64,000 nt of DNA, from assembly GCF_011516635.5 (NCBI RefSeq), contig NZ_CP096255.1:4958501-5022500 (forward strand), in the 5' to 3' direction. Position numbers and translations under genes: made by a program. The notes beneath the pieces were generated by a model that was not told the DNA's origin, made no database searches, and saw nothing but the letters and a program-made list of their open reading frames with translations. How positions within the stretch are numbered: the first letter of the stretch is position 1; each line of letters opens with the position of its first letter. Source of the DNA: Bradyrhizobium barranii subsp. apii. GTDB taxonomy: Bacteria > Pseudomonadota > Alphaproteobacteria > Rhizobiales > Xanthobacteraceae. Shown one piece after another: positions 63,072 to 64,000 of this stretch.

Positions 63072-64000
63072 ATGCACGACATCAAATCGATCCGCGACAA
63101 TCCGCAAGCCTTCGACGCCGGCCTCGCCAGGCGTGGCATGAAGCCGTTGTCGGCGTCGCTGCTCGCGATCGACGAGAAGCGGCGGGCGGCGATCCTGGCC
63201 TCGGAGCAGGCGCAGGCGCGGCGCAATGCGGCCTCCAAGGAGATCGGCGACGCCAAGAAGGCGAAGGATGACGCGCGCGCCGCCAAGCTCATGGCGGAGG
63301 TCGCCGAGCTCAAGACCACGATGCCGCAGCTCGAAGCCGTTGCGAAAGCCGCCGACGAAGAGCTTGCCACGGCGCTGTCGGCGATCCCCAATCTGCCGCT
63401 CAGCGAAGTGCCCGACGGCGTCGACGAGCACGGCAATGTGCAACGCCATGTCTTCGGCAACCGGCGCAACTACGCGTTTGCGCCCAAGCCCCATGATGAT
63501 CTCGGCGGCGCGCTCGGTGACATGGATTTCGAGACGGCGGCAAAGCTCTCCGGCGCGCGCTTCGTCGTGCTGAAGAAGGGGCTGGCGCGGCTCGAACGCG
63601 CGCTCGGCCAGTTCATGCTGAATCTGCACATCGACGAGCACGGCTATACCGAGATCAATCCGCCGCTGCTGGTCCGCAACGAGATCATGTTCGGCACGGG
63701 ACAATTGCCGAAATTCGAGGACGACCAGTTCTGGGCGATCAAGGGCGAATTGCTCGCCGCACCCGATCTGGAGCGGCTGCGGACCGAGCGTCTCGGCATC
63801 ATTCCGACAGCGGAGGTGGCGCTCACCAACCTCGTTCGTGAATCCATCCTCGATGAGAAGCAGCTGCCGATGCGCTTGACTGCGCTGACGCCGTGCTTTC
63901 GCGCGGAGGCGGGCGCCGCAGGACGTGATACCCGAGGCATGATCCGCCAGCACCAGTTCACCAAGGTCGAGCTGGTGTCGATCACGACGCCGGAGACCAG
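63072..64000 (+). CDS. serS: Seryl-tRNA synthetase (5' part; gene continues past window)
   Basis: The first 309 codons of a class II synthetase. The N-terminal tRNA-binding coiled-coil arm (about 25-105) is rich in Ala/Lys/Glu. The catalytic domain then starts (GALGDMDFETAAKLSGARF, NPPLLVRNEIMFGTGQLPKF), with motif-2 region LTPCFRAEAGAAGRDTRGMI. ATG 63072 opens the typical MHDIKSIRDNPQAFD. The C-terminal third and stop are outside the window. Confidence 0.97.
   Translation, partial: MHDIKSIRDNPQAFDAGLARRGMKPLSASLLAIDEKRRAAILASEQAQARRNAASKEIGDAKKAKDDARAAKLMAEVAELKTTMPQLEAVAKAADEELATALSAIPNLPLSEVPDGVDEHGNVQRHVFGNRRNYAFAPKPHDDLGGALGDMDFETAAKLSGARFVVLKKGLARLERALGQFMLNLHIDEHGYTEINPPLLVRNEIMFGTGQLPKFEDDQFWAIKGELLAAPDLERLRTERLGIIPTAEVALTNLVRESILDEKQLPMRLTALTPCFRAEAGAAGRDTRGMIRQHQFTKVELVSITTPET

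Overview
The window is high-GC alphaproteobacterial chromosome. Gene content, codon use, families of palindromic intergenic repeats and a FixK-type box all point to Bradyrhizobium or a very close relative; the species cannot be read from this window. There are no tRNA or rRNA genes, no CRISPR array and no phage structural genes. Most of the window is core housekeeping DNA, interrupted by two insertion-sequence regions and some small lineage-specific genes.

Layout. 1-6 kb: a ferric-iron-type ABC importer (fused permease and Tat-type binding protein) divergent from a GntR regulator, then a molybdate-type binding protein, queF and a Tat-type beta-propeller protein. 6-11 kb: enolase, an MDR oxidoreductase, a Tat-exported metallo-beta-lactamase-fold hydrolase, an FMN reductase and ftsB. 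11-12 kb: a complete 936-bp IS5-family element with a -1 frameshift site. 12-16.4 kb: a GAF-Fis regulator, two matching operator-like sites, an aldehyde dehydrogenase and a glycerophosphodiester phosphodiesterase. 16.6-23 kb: the pyruvate dehydrogenase operon pdhA-pdhB-(DUF5076-like)-(deaminase)-pdhC-(small membrane protein)-lpdA. 23-25.4 kb: a threonine-synthase-like enzyme and a TctC-type binding protein. 25.5-29 kb: two-component genes, including a FixJ-like regulator broken by a 5-nt insertion. 29.5-36.4 kb: a cluster of tiny Cys-rich zinc-finger proteins, a lytic transglycosylase, a membrane adenylate cyclase and further small proteins. 36.5-40.6 kb: a cobalamin riboswitch controlling btuB and two uncharacterised genes. 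40.7-44.8 kb: a decayed second cobalamin riboswitch fused to a GNAT fragment, ilvD, a Sel1-repeat protein and xth. 45-53.3 kb: a hybrid kinase split at its receiver domain, then a 5.6-kb insertion bounded by 33-bp copies of the erpA 3' end and carrying nested insertion sequences, then erpA itself. 53.4-64 kb: a 142-bp inverted-repeat element, dgt, argS, a SPOR protein, nagZ, scpA, scpB, tatABC and serS (cut by the window edge).

How it fits together. The pdh genes encode a whole pyruvate dehydrogenase complex downstream of enolase and ftsB. argS, the SPOR protein, nagZ, scpAB, tatABC and serS form a growth, division and export block. Three proteins here carry twin-arginine signals that the local TatABC translocase could export. 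The cobalamin riboswitch links outer-membrane B12 uptake to two proteins of unknown role.

The most interesting structures are the repeated CxxC-x16-18-CxxxC micro-protein cluster beside the PAS kinase, the erpA-end duplication around the nested insertion, the 142-bp MITE-like element before dgt, the riboswitch/GNAT deletion junction, and two independent reading-frame breaks in response-regulator genes.
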